DNA from: Epiperipatus broadwayi
Lineage: Eukaryota; Onychophora; Udeonychophora; Euonychophora; Peripatidae
Length of the DNA: 64,000 bases
Direction of reading: 5' to 3'
Assembly (NCBI GenBank): GCA_028023455.1
Contig: JAQFVV010000064.1
Location: forward strand, 839,825-903,824
Shown here: piece by piece, positions 10,693 through 24,052 of the stretch
Layout: the number at the start of each line of letters is the position of its first letter
Position numbering within the stretch: position 1 is the stretch's first letter
Translations under genes and position numbers: made by a program
Notes under the pieces: generated by a model
The model's database searches: none
What the model was told of the DNA's origin: nothing
Seen by the model: only the letters and a program-made list of their open reading frames with translations

Positions 10693-11984
10693 AAAAAAAT
10701 AGAAACAAGAAAAAGATTCAATCACTGCCATAAATTGCAAAATTGCTGGTGATTATTAAGTGCAAGTCTACATTTTACATAAAGAAATACAAGAGAATAA
10801 TTTTTATAATAAAAAAAGTGAATATGAACAGCTAAAGGCCAACTTTTATAGGCCCTGGCCATAATTTATTCATAGAAATATCTCTGCTACTTGTCTAAAA
10901 CCTTCATTAATGTTAAATAGAGTACGTTGAGAGGAGAAAGAATGAATTCCAAGTGAAAGCAATAATCTTATAACTAGTGGTTTATACAGTCTAGATCAAC
11001 AAACAATTACAGGATTGTTATAATATATATATATATATGCATGTGGTGAATAGAAACTGTATTCACTATGGAAATAAACATTAATGCTTAAATCATGATA
11101 TTTAGAAAAGAAAACCTTGATTATATATGTGCACACATAATCTATGTATTTTCCTATTTCCATGTTTATGTGTGTTCATATCAAGAAGTAGAAAGAATTA
11201 AAAAAAGAGTGCATACAATAAACTATAAACTTAAGTTATTTTTAAAGCTGAGATGAAATACAATAATGTTATTTATTGTCTATGTATTATTATGATTTTA
11301 CTTTGTTAATGTTTTATAGGTTTGTACCTATAAGGAATTTTATATTTGTGTGTGATTATGTGTTTTTAAATAATTATTATTGTTGTTGGTATAAAAAACA
11401 AAAATGTTCTGTAGAATTGAGAAACTATTAACTGTTATTATTAAATTATTAATTTCTTTATTATAATCTCCATCTTCTTATTTTAGTAATGTATCAAAAC
11501 ATTCACGACTTCCTATGTGTCTTTATAGAATTTATATCACGAGTTATCTAATAGTAAATGCAAGATAGTGTTTATGGATAAACAAGGATTTAATAATTAA
11601 GAATCACGTGGTAACAGAATCTCATATGAATAGAAAATGGATGGTAGTCATTGGTGATAAATTTTCCTTACTGCTGATTTTTTGACTGACCGCTGGTAAA
11701 GCAAATAAAAAAATATATAATATACAATTAGACTTAGTAAAATAGAGCATAATAGAAAAGCGGCACCTTTGGTCATTATAATGAAGTAATATGTATATAG
11801 TGGTTATTTTTAAATACTCAGGAGCTGACCAGGTGCATATATGATATGATGATATATATATCGTATGTTAAAAATTGACCAACAATAATTTAATCTATAG
11901 GCAACAGTAAACCAAGTACCTGTACAATATATATAAAGAAACACAATAATAATTCATAGAGAGCTGGAAGGATAAGTAGTGGGA

Positions 11985-12230
11985 TAGAGATATAAATGTA
12001 AAAGTAAATAGATATATAGATATACATGCAGAATAGATAAAAAATAAAGAAAAATAAATAGAAATATAGATAAATATATAGAAAGGCTAAATATATATGG
12101 ATAGATGGTTAGATAGATAAATAAATATGTAGATAATTAATAGGTAGATAGATAAGTATATAGATCGCTAGATGAGTAATTAGATAAATAAAGAGGTCAG
12201 TAGATAAGTATCTATGTAGACAAATTAGAG
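11985..12230. repeat. Degenerate GATA-type low-complexity tract
   Basis: Imperfect runs of ATAGATA, AGATAGAT and AATAAATAG units. The minus-strand ORF across it is only a translation of the repeat. Confidence 0.8.
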
Positions 12231-12476
12231 CCAAAAAGATTCCAGGACAGATGATTCTCCTTATGTTTTTCATTTCATTAAGAAAAAACAATATTAGTGT
12301 TTTTATCTTGTAACTAGAGCAACAAATTTTGCTTCTATCAAAATATTTAATATTTTATTATTTGACTTGTAGTTAATTAAAAATAAGAATTATTCTCTGT
12401 CATAATAGACGTAATTTCCTAAATGTTTGTGCAATATTTATTTATATCTGGTACCAATATTAATTTCACTACCAAG

Positions 12477-12610
12477 TTTAACACGTTTAGTCAAGCATTG
12501 GTGGTCGAGATGTCAGTGACAGCCACTTTACAAGCAGTTGTCCCGGGTTAGCGGGTTCGCTTCCCGGCTGATGCTATGACACATGAAAAAAAAAAATTTA
12601 ACACGTTTAG
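12477..12610 (+). mobile_element. tRNA-derived SINE with 14-bp target duplications
   Basis: The 106-bp body (12491-12596) lies between perfect copies of TTTAACACGTTTAG (12477-12490 and 12597-12610). It has an A-box-like TGGTCGAGATG (12502-12512), a B box GGTTCGCTTCC (12554-12564) and a terminal A-tract. This is a complete short SINE copied by LINE machinery. It sits 164 bp upstream of coding exon 2. The GC-rich head contrasts sharply with the flanks. Confidence 0.85.
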
Positions 12611-12774
12611 AAATTTAGCTTTATGTACATCGAAATACATAAAAAATAGACCGTCCACTACATTCTTAAGGTTTCTAAACCAAATGTAGCGGATTTGTTT
12701 ATTTATTTCTTGGTTAAATGCAACTTGACTATCTCTTCTATATTTTCATAAATATATATTTCATTCATTTTCAG

Positions 12775-12969
12775 AGTTGGAGGCTAAACCGCTGCTAAAC
12801 CTTTTGGGGGGAGTTAGTCAAGGAACCAGTGCTGTTGGACAAGGAGCAGGTGAAGCACTTGGTGGTTTCATTAAAGGAAAAACTGATGCATTACTCTCTC
12901 TTGGTAAAGGAGTTTTCGACGCTGGTGCTAGTGTCCTTACCGGAGCTAATGATGTTTTGACAGGAAAAG
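12775..12969 (+). CDS. Secreted glycine-rich protein, exon 2
   Basis: An exon of 195 bp between the acceptor TTCATTTTCAG and the donor AAAG|GTAAAT, phase 1 at both ends. It encodes LEAKPLLNLLGG, then glycine-spaced amphipathic sequence with the motif GGFIKG and TDALLSLGKGVFDAG. No cysteines occur. The same GFIKG module recurs in exon 3, 57 residues later in the joined protein, so the exon looks like one unit of an internal duplication. Symmetric 1-1 phase would allow further such exons to be added or skipped. Codon use and GC content are clearly higher than in the surrounding DNA. I do not recognise the family. Glycine-rich amphipathic segments can bind membranes or assemble, but no function is shown. 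Confidence 0.75.
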
Positions 12970-14380
12970 GTAAATATATCTGACAAACTAATTATGTAAA
13001 CTATATCTTTCTAATATTATATCTTTCCGATAATTTTCCTTCCTATGTGGAAATAATTTCTCTTTCTAAGCTTTATATTGATAAAATTTAACTGTAGGTA
13101 TACATATGAATGTATGTGTAATAAAATAATTTAATTATTTAATATATTTTTTAATGTTAATGTATTTCCCCCCAAAATGTATAGTTTTTTTAATTTATTT
13201 AACAATTTCTACACGACTTGGTAAGTTTAAAATTTTTATTTTTTTTTAATAAATGATTATTCAAAAACATTTTAAATTATCTTTAGAAAACTTCGCTCAA
13301 AGTAAAATAATATTTGAAAATGTAATAATTTTTAAATATTTTTGTTAATCCTTTACCTCACAATTATATATATATATACTTAATGCAGATTTTGCAAGAC
13401 CCAACAATGAATATTCTTGCAAATAAGTAATCCAAAATTTTAGATTAGCATAATCGTGCTTAGTAAAACTTGTCTTCAAGATAAAATGTTTAATTGGAAA
13501 AAAGTGTTGCAACCTTTCAAAAGAGAAAATCATCGAGTGAAAAGAGACAGGTATAATTTTGGATTTGCAGTAAAGTCCTATTTGATCTCTTCTATATTTG
13601 GAACTTCTAAATGTTTCATTAAAAATCTAATGATATCATAGGTTGGTTTTAGCAATGGTACCTATGTTATCAGTGCTTCGTTACAATATAATTGTTAAAA
13701 AATTCAGCAATATTTTTTCCTTGCTAGATAATATAACATCAATACCAATTAAAAAAATGAAATTTGACATTTGCAATCGATAGGATTAGATCTAAAGTCA
13801 TATAGTCTTTTTATAATAAGTTTTAGTATATCATATCATTATGAAACACTTTATATAGGCAGACAAATACTACAAAAAATTCGGATGTGTTTACATTGAG
13901 GACAATGCAATCTAGACGACTTTATTATGATTACAATCAGAATATGCAAATTCAAATTATGAGATCACGTATTCAGTGCATTGGCCTATCATGATCCATT
14001 TTAATTATGTTAATACAAAATTGATTTTCTTTCATTATTAAGCATTTTCTATCTATTATAACATTAAATAATGATTAGTGGATTAAATATGTAAGACAAA
14101 GCAATGGCCACTTTAGACTTTGTGGTTGCATTAGAAGCAGTACATGGATTTAAAAAACAATATGGTAATCCTATTAATTCCATAAATGCCATCTCCCCTA
14201 TATGACAACAAAGCTATTACAGAATAGGTGAAGCAATAACAATACTAATCAAGGCAAGGATTTTTACTGGTGTCTACAGCATGCTTATTCATATCCAGCC
14301 TATTTATGATAAAACAGTTTTTTTATAATCCTAAAGTTAGAAGATTGCACTTTCTGATGAAACATCTGGAGAAGTTTTAC
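12970..14380. other. Intronic AT-rich sequence
   Basis: This lies in the large intron between coding exons 2 and 3. No exon with a compatible phase was recognised. A short open frame at 13456-13641 is not supported by splice sites or by resemblance to the gene. Confidence 0.45.
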
Positions 14381-14499
14381 CACATAGAATCATAGTGACT
14401 TTAAACCTATTGAAATATTTTTAGAGATACTTGGTCTATAATGTGTGCCATCTGATCTTAAAAAAAACTATTATTTTTATTTATAAAAATAAAAGTAAC

Positions 14500-15420
14500 A
14501 GAACAAATATTCAGTCATTATTATGTAATATCACTGTTATCTAATTTAGCATAAATAATTTTACAAATTTTTATAGATAGACTTCCAATTATAGACGAAA
14601 GCTTATTAAGAGATCAAAGTTGCTTTAAAGAATTAATAAGCACTATAGACATTGTTTATATTGCTAGGTGTAAATTTGTTGATGATTTTCATCAAGCCAT
14701 TCTGATGCAATTTATAAAATAAATATATATCAGTATTTAAAACAGTTTTCTATCTAGGTTTATTTGTATTGATAGACCTTCTACTGGTAAAAAATTTAAA
14801 GCTTTTAAAGAAAAAACTGTTTTGAAACAAGAATGCAGCATCGGTTCCAACTTTGTTTTGAACTTTTATGATGGCGTTTTTTGGAACTGCTTATAGGCAG
14901 TTTCATAAAAGAGGTATCAAGATGAAATTCAGATTTGATGGGGATATATTTATATTTAAGCAGATTAAAAACTAAAACAAATACTTTATATTATTTACTT
15001 TTTAATTTATAGTTTGCAGATAATTATGTTAAGATTGCAAATTTAAATAAGAATGTACAAAATAACATATAAAGATTTTGGCTTATTAATTAATGCAAAA
15101 AAAACACCCACGGTTACTAAGACCAGCACAAATTTGTGGCACCTTGTTTTACGAAATAATTTCTCAAATTAAGATGAGTATCATTTTAAATATCTTTGTA
15201 GCTTTTTAAGCAGAAATGTGCTTTGCTAAGAAGCAAAACAGAATCCATAGTGATACTTTTGCGTTTAGCAGTTGAAAAGGTAGGATATTTATAATAGTGC
15301 TATTACAGCAGTAATGAAATTAGTTGTATATATAACTTATTTTATCTAATTTATTTTAGTAAGTGAAACATTAGTTCAAATGGATATAATATAAAGACAG
15401 TACAAAAACGTATTTAAAGA
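14500..15420 (+). pseudogene. Decayed LINE reverse transcriptase (RTE/CR1-like)
   Basis: Broken translations in shifting frames resemble the RT palm and thumb of animal LINEs. FRFDGDIFIFKQIK and then FADNYVKIANLNKN correspond to the region around the YADD box, here FADN. KDFGLLINAKKTP and FKYLCSFLSRN are the typical downstream blocks. Many stops and frameshifts show that it is dead. The limits are approximate. Confidence 0.55.
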
Positions 15421-15814
15421 TAATCCATAATATGATTTTAAATTATGATGGCAATATTGGATTATAGAGTCAAATTAAATTTTCCTTAATTTAGACTTGT
15501 GAAGCAAATGACGATACAGAGTTACTAAATAAATATTTTATGACAAATATAATAAAATTATCATAGAAGAGATAAATCTGCTTTAAATTATAGAGATTAT
15601 TTCAAAGGAACTCTAAGAAGATCAATGATATGATAGAAGGCTAGAAATAAAATCCTAGGGAGAGTTGCAATTAGATAAGATATTGAAATATTTCAAAAAC
15701 TAAAATTTTCTTATGAAGTTAAAATGCAGGTAATACTAGATATCAAGAATGAAATTCGTAGCTAGATATTTGTTTGATAAATTGCTTTGTGTTGTAAATA
15801 AAAAACTTGTCTAA

Positions 15815-15815
15815 T

Positions 15816-15900
<85 letters not shown>

Positions 15901-16065
15901 CATCATCATCATTATATCATCATCATCATTATTATTATTCTTACTCTATTATTATCATCATCATCACTATTATTATTATCACCATCATCATTATTACTAC
16001 TACTATTATTATCATCATCATAATTATCATTATTATTATTATTATTATCATTATTGTTAGTTACT
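15815..16065. repeat. (ATT)n microsatellite and degenerate flank
   Basis: About 27 near-perfect ATT units up to 15900, followed by CAT/ATT-rich imperfect repeats to about 16065. Long open frames here (poly-Leu, poly-Tyr, poly-Ile) are artefacts of the triplet repeat. Confidence 0.95.
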
Positions 16066-17160
16066 GTTATTGTTTATATATCATTCATCTGGAACTCAAA
16101 TAACTATGCTGAATTGGTCACTTTTGCCTTATAGTCGTACGTCATAAATATATGGGTCACAATATATATATATCAAAAAATTGGTCTATTATCCTAGTTT
16201 AAAAATAAAATTCGTGGTTCCTTTGATGAAAACAATTGCTTTAATGAGTAATATTATTTAAATTTTTACATTGGTCAATAGTCATATAATCTAATGGATT
16301 TTTGAAGCAAAAATGAGTAGTATATTTTGGAATTGAATAAATGCTATATATATATATATTGTGATGATCACACATACTGTGATAACATATATATATATAT
16401 TTAATATTAAATAATATTAAATATTATAGTTTTTTTTTTTAAATATACAAATATTTAAAATGGTTAAAATCACGTAAGAAAGAAATGCAGTAATTACAGT
16501 AATGCAAAAAAAAAGAGAGGGAAATGGAATCGAACAAGATTCTTATCTTTTACCCTCCAAAGTTCAGATTTTGAGAAAAATAAAAATATTAAAGTTAGAA
16601 ATATGAGAATCGTATGTTTAGTTTAAGATTAAAAAATGAAGAAAAAATATATAAATAGAATGGTAATTCAAATGACTTAAAAAGTGATAATTGGGGAGTT
16701 TAAATAAAAATATAAGTAAAATTTAGAATATGACAAAAGATAAAGATCTGTTTTTAAAATTCCACATTTTCACGAAATGAAACACATATGTGAATGTATG
16801 TATAAAAAGAGAAAAGGTTTTTTGCATAGTAAGATGAGAATAATTTTATTAAAGAATTAATATAAATGAATGTAAACCCCATGTTATAAAACAGTATGAA
16901 ATTAGAATTAAAAAGAAATTTTATGTAAGTTGTAGAAGAATTTTAAAGTTAAAGGTGTGAAGAAAAACCTGCAAATTCCAATGAACCATAGATCAAGATA
17001 AATTGAATTCCAGGAAGAAAATAATTAATCCTGAGATATATTAACATGTTCAATAATACAGCTTTAGCATGGGTAGATAAATATACCCTTGAGAGTGAAC
17101 TGTTTATTTTCTGGGTGGTAAATAAGATTGAATCTTGTATTCTTTTCCTCATTACTAAAG
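16066..17160. other. AT-rich intronic stretch
   Basis: TA tracts occur near 16346-16360 and 16388-16400. A minus-strand GTTCGATTCC near 16525-16540 resembles a B box, but no partner A box was seen. The right end may include the 3' tail of the minus-strand LINE that follows. Confidence 0.4.
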
Positions 17161-17169
17161 AGGGTTCTG

Positions 17170-18260
17170 AGATGGGGAATCCCAGAAATTTTTGGGTAGC
17201 TGTGAAACACGATGTTATCTTGTGACCTGTCAGAAGTTTCCAGGTAGAGGATTTATTAGGATTAATTTCAAGTCTAGAATACTCTGTATATTTTTTGAAA
17301 TTGCTTCAAGTTTGTGAATATATTTTTCAGATGGAAGAAATACTATTACATCATCAATATAAAAAATATGGGATATTATTTTTCAAATTTTAGGAACAAA
17401 AACCCCCAGAATTCTCTCCTCAATCTCTCACAGAAGCATATTTAAATACAAAATACAGAGAAGAGCACTAAGGGGGAAATCCTGTGGGATGGAGTTTGAG
17501 GGAATAAATCCTCAAGTGATCCTACCATCTAAAGTGATGAAGATTTCTCTGTTATACAGCAGGTTTCCAATAATCTGAATGCATGCATCTGAAACTGGAA
17601 ATCATGTAGCACACTCAACAGGTTTTGGGAGAAAATTGAATTGAAAGCCACAGAGATGTCTAATTGCACAGTTACTGGGCATGACATCCTTTTTCTTTTG
17701 ATATGATCAAGGAGTAGTTTAAACTGGCAGATGGTACCGCCAGTTGATGCTCCTTTTCTGGAAAATTGAGATTGTGAAATATGAAGATAAATTTGTTTTT
17801 GTATTTTATCTTTGATGATTGATTCTATGACTTTGATTAATAATAGAATCATAGAGATATGTCTGAGATTGGAAAGCTGGGAAGGTAAATTTTTTCAAAA
17901 AAGGTACCACAGAAATTGAATTGAAATTTTCCAATAGTTTGGGGAGCATTTGATAACAGGTTAATCATGTTATGGATGATAGGTACTGAGAATTTATTTA
18001 AATGAAGAGTTATGTCATGAGGACCTGGATGTGCACAATCTGGGAAAGATTTTATTTTATTTAGGATATCCAATTTCAGAGATGTTATGCTTACCACTAT
18101 CCATCCCCATCACTGGTGCTGCCGCATTGAACTGAGCATCACTGTGTAATTTTACCTTAAAATATTTATAGATTTTTTGCAGCATGTAAATTCCAGTGTA
18201 GAGTTCTTCATTTACAGTTACTGAAGTGGGAGTAGCCTTATTTCCCTTAGAACCCAGCAC
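17170..18260 (-). pseudogene. Decayed LINE reverse transcriptase domain
   Basis: Read on the minus strand, blocks in several frames match a non-LTR RT. FSRKGASTGGTICQ matches the QFGFRKGRST block. VTVQLDISVAFNSI matches the D..KAFDS block with the first catalytic Asp. FYIDDVIVFLPSEK at about 17325-17365 is the YADD box with both Asp retained. The order on the minus strand is correct. Stops and frameshifts break the frame repeatedly. It belongs to the same element as the endonuclease and ORF1 remnants upstream on this strand. Confidence 0.7.
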
Positions 18261-18416
18261 CCACCTAATCCAACTTTTTGTCCAGCTGTGTGTTCAAGCT
18301 AAGAAAACCTTTGATCTCTTTACTGAGAAGTAATTGGTTAATTTTTTTTGTTTGGTTCTGTACTGTGTTTTAATCTCCAATATGGTCTTTATATTAGTGT
18401 CATTATATGGAAGCCA

Positions 18417-19311
18417 TTACAGTTTATTATTAATTTCTAACAGTTCTTTGAGTAAGTTTGTAGGTCCTTTCCTTTTGTAGGCATAATGTATAATTATAGA
18501 TTGAAGGATTCCAATAAATGAAAACCATGCTCCAATGAAATGTATGGAGAGTATGTTAATTTTGTGGAAGTAAATATAGGCTTCTGAGATTACCACCTCA
18601 GGCATTGACAATCTAATCAGAATTCTGATTGTCTTGTTAAAATTAAGAAGTGTTGGATCTCTAAGATGAATGTCTATCCCTACCTCCAAAGCAAGATGGT
18701 TGGAGAAAAAGACAGATGATATGGAAGCTTCAATCACAAAATGTAAATCTGTGGTGTAGAATAGGAGGTCTATTAATGACACATACTTCTTAGTATAAAA
18801 TGAGAAAGTGGCTGGAGAAAAGAACCCCTCACCACTTATAAGTTTCTGATTTAGTAAATGAGTATATTTTGAGGTGAACTCATTATATGATGTATTAAAA
18901 TCCCGAAGAAAATGGATGGGAATGAATTGGTTGCAAGGTAGATGTTTATCTGATGTATGATTTTGTGAATTAGGGTTGGAGAGTTTGCAGATATACAAAT
19001 ATGATGTTGAAACTGAAAGCATTGTGATTAAACATAATAATGAACCTATTGGAATCTATGTGGATAAATTTTAAATGAGGAGAAAGGATATTTTGATTAA
19101 TTAAAAGTGTGACTCCTTCAGAAGCTGATGGAAAGATGGAGTGAAAGAATAACCCAAACTTACTTAGAATATCATTCATTTTAACATTAGAATTATAATT
19201 TTGTCTCCACCATATATAAAATATGTGGCAAGTAAACCAGTTATTAATTGTAAAAACTCTGCTGAGGGAATTCATTCCTCTGACATTGATGACAGCAATT
19301 TTGATTTTCAT
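18417..19311 (-). pseudogene. LINE AP-type endonuclease domain
   Basis: Two overlapping minus-strand frames cover the domain. The first opens with AVINVRGMNS, typical of the N-terminus of LINE endonucleases. The second has RDFN (usually GDFN), FSFYTKKYVSLIDLLF (S..IDY block) and FFSNHLALEVGID (S-D-H block with Asp replaced by Asn). The two frames overlap by about 50 bp, so at least one frameshift separates them. The altered active-site residues show an inactive copy. Confidence 0.7.
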
Positions 19312-19367
19312 TGTGTGATCAAAGACAAGCCCAAAAAAAACAAGACTAACTTATATATTACTAACTG

Positions 19368-21430
19368 CTATTCTATCTCATCACCATAGCTCATATTCAG
19401 TATACCCAGAGAACTGGATAAATGATCCTTTGTGCCAGGGTTGGTTACCTTATTATAAGCAAGTAATTCTGGCTCCATTAGATTAGTGCCAGCAGAAAAG
19501 AGAATGAAGATTATGAAGGTCAAATTCAAGTTTAGTAAATTTCTTGGAAGGTGGCTTTTCTGACTGGCACTTTTCATTGGAGATAACTTCTTTAGTTTTT
19601 ATTAATTTTTTCCGATCTAATATTTTTTTCTTGTTGCATGACTGGAGAAAAAGTGATTTCATAGTTCCAGACAATAACTGTTGATCTTAATCAAAGCTTG
19701 AGTCAGAGGCCCAGAAATCAATTTTTGCAGAGTATGTCTTTGTTTTTTTTCCTTTCTTTTAGTAGTTTTAGATAAGGAAGTTGAGGGTGATGTCCTAGCT
19801 GTGGTAGATTCACAATGGATGGAAAGTGGTTTAGAATCGGAGTTGTGACCACTAGTATTTGGAATTTCATGTTTGGTGACAGAACTTTTTGTATCCATCT
19901 CCAATATTGGTTATTTGATTATAATTGACAGAGCGGTCTGTTTAATTTTTGCAATTTATTGCTCATGCCATTGCTTTGGGTTTTATCTTTATTACAACAA
20001 TGATATTCTTTCTTCCACTGCAAATAAGGCAGAGTCTAGCTGGGCATTTCTTGACAAGATGCAATCTTTGTTTGCAATAAAAGCATTGTGATTGAAAGAA
20101 ACAACCAATGGAGAGTTATCAGCAGAGAATATTGTAGAAATATCAAGTGGTGAAATAGTTTTCTTCACCATTAGATTGAACAATGCAGTGTTTGACAGCA
20201 CTGAGAATTCAGCTCTTCTTTCCATAATGTATCTAAAAATTGAAACAGCTGCACAATCATAGAGCAACTGTTACAAGTCATTCTGTTGAAAATTGATGTA
20301 ACAATTGCAGACTTGACCAGTTAGAAATATGGGGTTTTTCTATGTCAATCCAGTGCAGTCTTTTTTTCCTTTATGGATGTTATACTTCTTTTGAAATATT
20401 CTCTCTGGGCAGTGTTTTGAAATTCTAATGTCAGGTACCTTTTATCTGGGTGTGTGAGAACTTTATAAATTAATCTCCAAAGCTTCTTAATTTTTAAATC
20501 ATCGAGGAAGTTCTCGATCATAAATTTAAATAGTTGATAATGCACATCTGTGATGATCAAGATTAATGATTTATTGCTGTATTAATTTTAAAAGGATTTG
20601 TGTAGTCGCGCAGGAATGGATGCATTAAAATTATTATTGATTTGTTTACAATCAACTTTTTCAGATAGTGTTTACACTTCTTTGCTTAACATTTGCAGTT
20701 AAGTCTATTTCTTCAACAGACCACTTAACTACTTCGCTATAATTTTCTGGAAAAACGTTATCTGTTGTGCTAAGCTCTGCCACTCCAGTCTCAACTATTT
20801 TAGCATAGCTTTGTTTGCCTCACTTATTTCATTCATATTAGATTTTTTATTATTTTCATTGAATTGATTATTTAACCTGTTTTAATGTTTGTTTCTAAGC
20901 CATTTCTAACATTTTTAATTTTAATTAGAAATCTCAAATTTTTATTAGCATTATCTCTAACCTGTAACATTGTAGACTGTCTTTTTGAAGTAATGCTTGG
21001 CACTATAGCATAATTTTTTCCTTGTGTTGCTTGAGAGCAACAGTCCAAATCCACCTGAATGATTTCTTCTTCATTACTGGTGCTACTACTGGGTAGTCTT
21101 TCGATTACATCAATGTTTCCTTTATACTTTTATCTTTTTTCATTTAATAATTGGCTTGAAATGGCTTCCATATTGTTATGATCAACAGCGATGTTGATAA
21201 AAGCTGAAGATTTCACTCATTTTTAAAATAAACTAGAGGGTAATGAATTAACCTCCAATAACTTAGCTACTACCAAATCCACTTTAGATACAGAGCTGAG
21301 AAGACAGAATGATTCCAGTTGAATGCCATCTAGTGAACTTATTCCAATCTCTGAACAAGGCAAACATATTTTTCAATTAACATTGGGTCTCATTTTTCTT
21401 CCAGATTAAGGCAGGATTTTTTTACTTTCT
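19368..21430 (-). pseudogene. LINE ORF1 remnant with CCHC zinc knuckle
   Basis: Several short minus-strand frames precede the endonuclease. At 20044-20086 one frame gives CFYCKQRLHLVKKC, a complete CX2CX4HX4C knuckle, followed by a second Cys pair (CLIC). A Ser/Thr/Lys-rich stretch (19659-19904) follows on the way to the endonuclease. Upstream, fragments to about 21140 are low-complexity and acidic. This fits the nucleic-acid-binding ORF1 of Jockey/I-type LINEs. The 5' limit near 21430 is a guess from composition. Confidence 0.55.
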
Positions 21431-21899
21431 TTTTTCTTTAATGCTACATATTAGTGCAGAAATAAATACCTGTAGAGAAGCTCTAGCAATTAATATTACA
21501 GTAGCACAAATATCTTGTTTTCTGGATCATTTCACACTTATTATTTCGCAATTTCATAAGCTCTTCTACCTGGTAAGTCATACAACTTTCTGTATACTAC
21601 CTTTATTACAGAAGGAAGGAAACCTGGTTCAGTCTGCTAGAAAAATACATTCAGTCAAATAAATTAATTTTAACAATTCTGACGTTTCTTCTATCATGAG
21701 CAATAATTTATAATCCATTCAATTTCTTTTTATCACAAATATAGGTTACTGTTATTAATTAATTATTATTTTTTTATAAAGTAGTAAAAAGGAGAATACA
21801 TACTGACATATGAATAGCTATGACTGTAATTTAATATACTCTCACTCTCTCAGCCTCTATATTATTGTAATAACTTATTTTTATATTTAAAGCTAACTA

Positions 21900-22265
21900 T
21901 GAAAGACTTAAATATGAGACTTTGACACTTAATAGAAAAGCAATATAGAGACTTCAAACCACTCAAAGAAGTATAGAGAAATGCACGTTGGAAATAACAA
22001 GTAGAGATTGAAAATGCAATGTATGGGTAAAAGAAGAAACGGGTATTACTGACCCCATGGAGTTTGACTACACATATTGCTAGAAGAAATTATTATATGG
22101 ACTATTGAAATCTTAAACTGGATTCCAAGATATTGTAAAAGACCCAAAAAGAGACCACATGTGAGATGAATGGATGAAATAAAAAAGGGTGTAAGGATGA
22201 TGTGGAGAAGAAAAGCTAAAGATCAGAGATGAATTGAACTTGGAGAGATCTTTACCCTGCAGTGG
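21900..22265 (+). pseudogene. LINE 3' coding fragment (C-terminal region)
   Basis: Plus-strand translations include LQTTQRSIEKCTLEIT (the QR..R.MLG.T block) and EETGITDPMEF, then RWMDEIKKG-like and ELGEIFTLQWIDNG blocks in other frames. These are the C-terminal blocks downstream of the RT in many animal LINEs. Stops and shifts are frequent, so this is a dead 5'-truncated copy. Confidence 0.6.
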
Positions 22266-22299
22266 ATTGATAATGGTTGATGATGATAGAGAGAAAAGA

Positions 22300-23595
22300 T
22301 TACAATATGCCTGTCCAAGATGGGGAATAAAATTGAATTACTTTTCATGACATGTTACCAAGTTTATTTCAACTATACATTTAATAATCTGTTTTTTATG
22401 ACGCTCACTTTTTTCACTTTTTTATCAGTCTTACAAAGTGATATCACTAATTTTTGCTGATTATAACTGTTTATTTACTATATAGTAATAAGAAGTGCAT
22501 GGTTTATATGTAGAAAGAGACTTGACTAGATTCCAATAGTTCAATGATATGAATAATAACTTACACATCCTGGAATGAATAAAAGCATTAAATCATCAAA
22601 CTATAAATACAGAATGTGACATGAATATTATGAAATTTAACTTATTTTAAGCACAGTAAGCAACTTAAAAATCTGAAATCTAAAAATTAAAAAAAATCCT
22701 TTGTAGATTAAAGTCTTGCTCATGTGGAATTTATGATACATAGAAACTCATGGTTCAACCTTCCCATGACAAACAACCACAATATCAAACATGGAGGTTA
22801 AGCCTTGTTCATTTTTGAGACTTATAGGCTGGTTTCTATATACTTAAAAATAAAATATGTGCAGTACTAAGAGATACTATTCCATCTATTATTGTGAACT
22901 CATTGCAATCTCATGACAATGACAAAATCTTCATTCATCATAAGTATGTTAGTTCAGTAAACATACATCAAAGGTTAAAAATCAGCTCCAATCAATGACT
23001 TTATCAATTTTCTTTTTAGCGTCACTTTCTGTATTTGTTATTATTTTGGCTTTATAATCTACCTTTTTTTTTTCCGTTTTTACAAAAGCAAGATTCATTT
23101 TAACAGATCCAGGTTGTTAAATCAATAGAATATCCTTATTCATATAAAAGTTAAACTTTATCTCTTTCTGTGTATATATTTGCTATGTATATGTTACCAT
23201 TTGGGAAGAACTGAAAAACTTCTATAGTTACTATTTATTACTTCCTGCTGGCTTCGGTCTTTTGTTCTCCATTTCCTATTGTTATTGTTTTCTTTTTCCT
23301 AACTGGAGTCTGAATGTAATAATTCCTCAGATAAACTGTTAGGAATAAATGATTGCCTTAAATTAATGCTGCTATCCATTTACCTAATAATTGTTTACCT
23401 TCTTGGATTGCTTGTACTTTGTAAATTGCAGGTTTTCCAATTTACATTACATCTATTTATAATTTTCTTCATCTAGCCTTCATCAACCATTTCTTTAACA
23501 TTCTGGCAACAGATATTGATTTTCTATCTTAGCTACTTTTTTACATTTAGTCTCACCTATTTCATTATCAGCTTTTAGTTTAACTTGTGGATCAA
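22300..23595. other. Unassigned AT-rich stretch
   Basis: No intact gene is seen. Minus-strand translations near 22950-23330 look weakly coding (KMNLAFVKTEKKK, KIDKVIDWS) and may extend the decayed sequence at 23600-24050, but no family is recognised. Confidence 0.4.
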
Positions 23596-23599
23596 TAAA

Positions 23600-24052
23600 T
23601 TATATCAATTCTTCTTCACTGTCACTTTTAACATCAATATGTATGTCCATTTTATTTGTACCTTGCATTCTCACTGTATTTTCTTCATTACATTTTATAA
23701 CAATATCATAAACATCCTGAAATAGATCACTCTGGAAGTTATCTGCAAAACAATTTATTTCATCAAAATTAGGATTAGCTTCTTGTGACAATGGCATTGC
23801 ATCAAATTTAACTTTTTCTAACACTTCACTTTTCACATCATCTTTTCTATTATTTTTTAAACCTTTGTTTGAACATTTGTTAGATCACTTCATTATATTC
23901 TCAGACTTTTTTCTTCAACTAGGTTTCAGCATCTTTAATTTCCTCTCTGATTTTTTTTATTTGGTTTTGACTGTCTTTAATTTGACCCGCCATGTTTTCC
24001 ATCTTTTTTAACATTTCTGCAAATAAGTTCATCATTACTATTGTTTCACCAT
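23600..24052 (-). pseudogene. Decayed acidic/coiled-coil ORF of unknown family
   Basis: Minus-strand sequence from about 24052 reads as a coiled coil (LFAEMLKKMENMAGQIK, QIKKIREEIKDAE) with a few stops. It then opens as a 78-codon frame (23836-23600) rich in D, E and N and ending DVKSDSEEELI. The combination resembles the N-terminal half of a retrotransposon Gag or the ORF1 of a transposon. No zinc finger or enzyme motif is seen. A host exon is possible but unlikely, because stops interrupt the upstream part. Confidence 0.35.

Noticed and set aside
15807-16103. Overlapping ORFs encoding poly-Leu, poly-Tyr and poly-Ile
   Set aside because: They are frame translations of the ATT microsatellite and have no other coding features.
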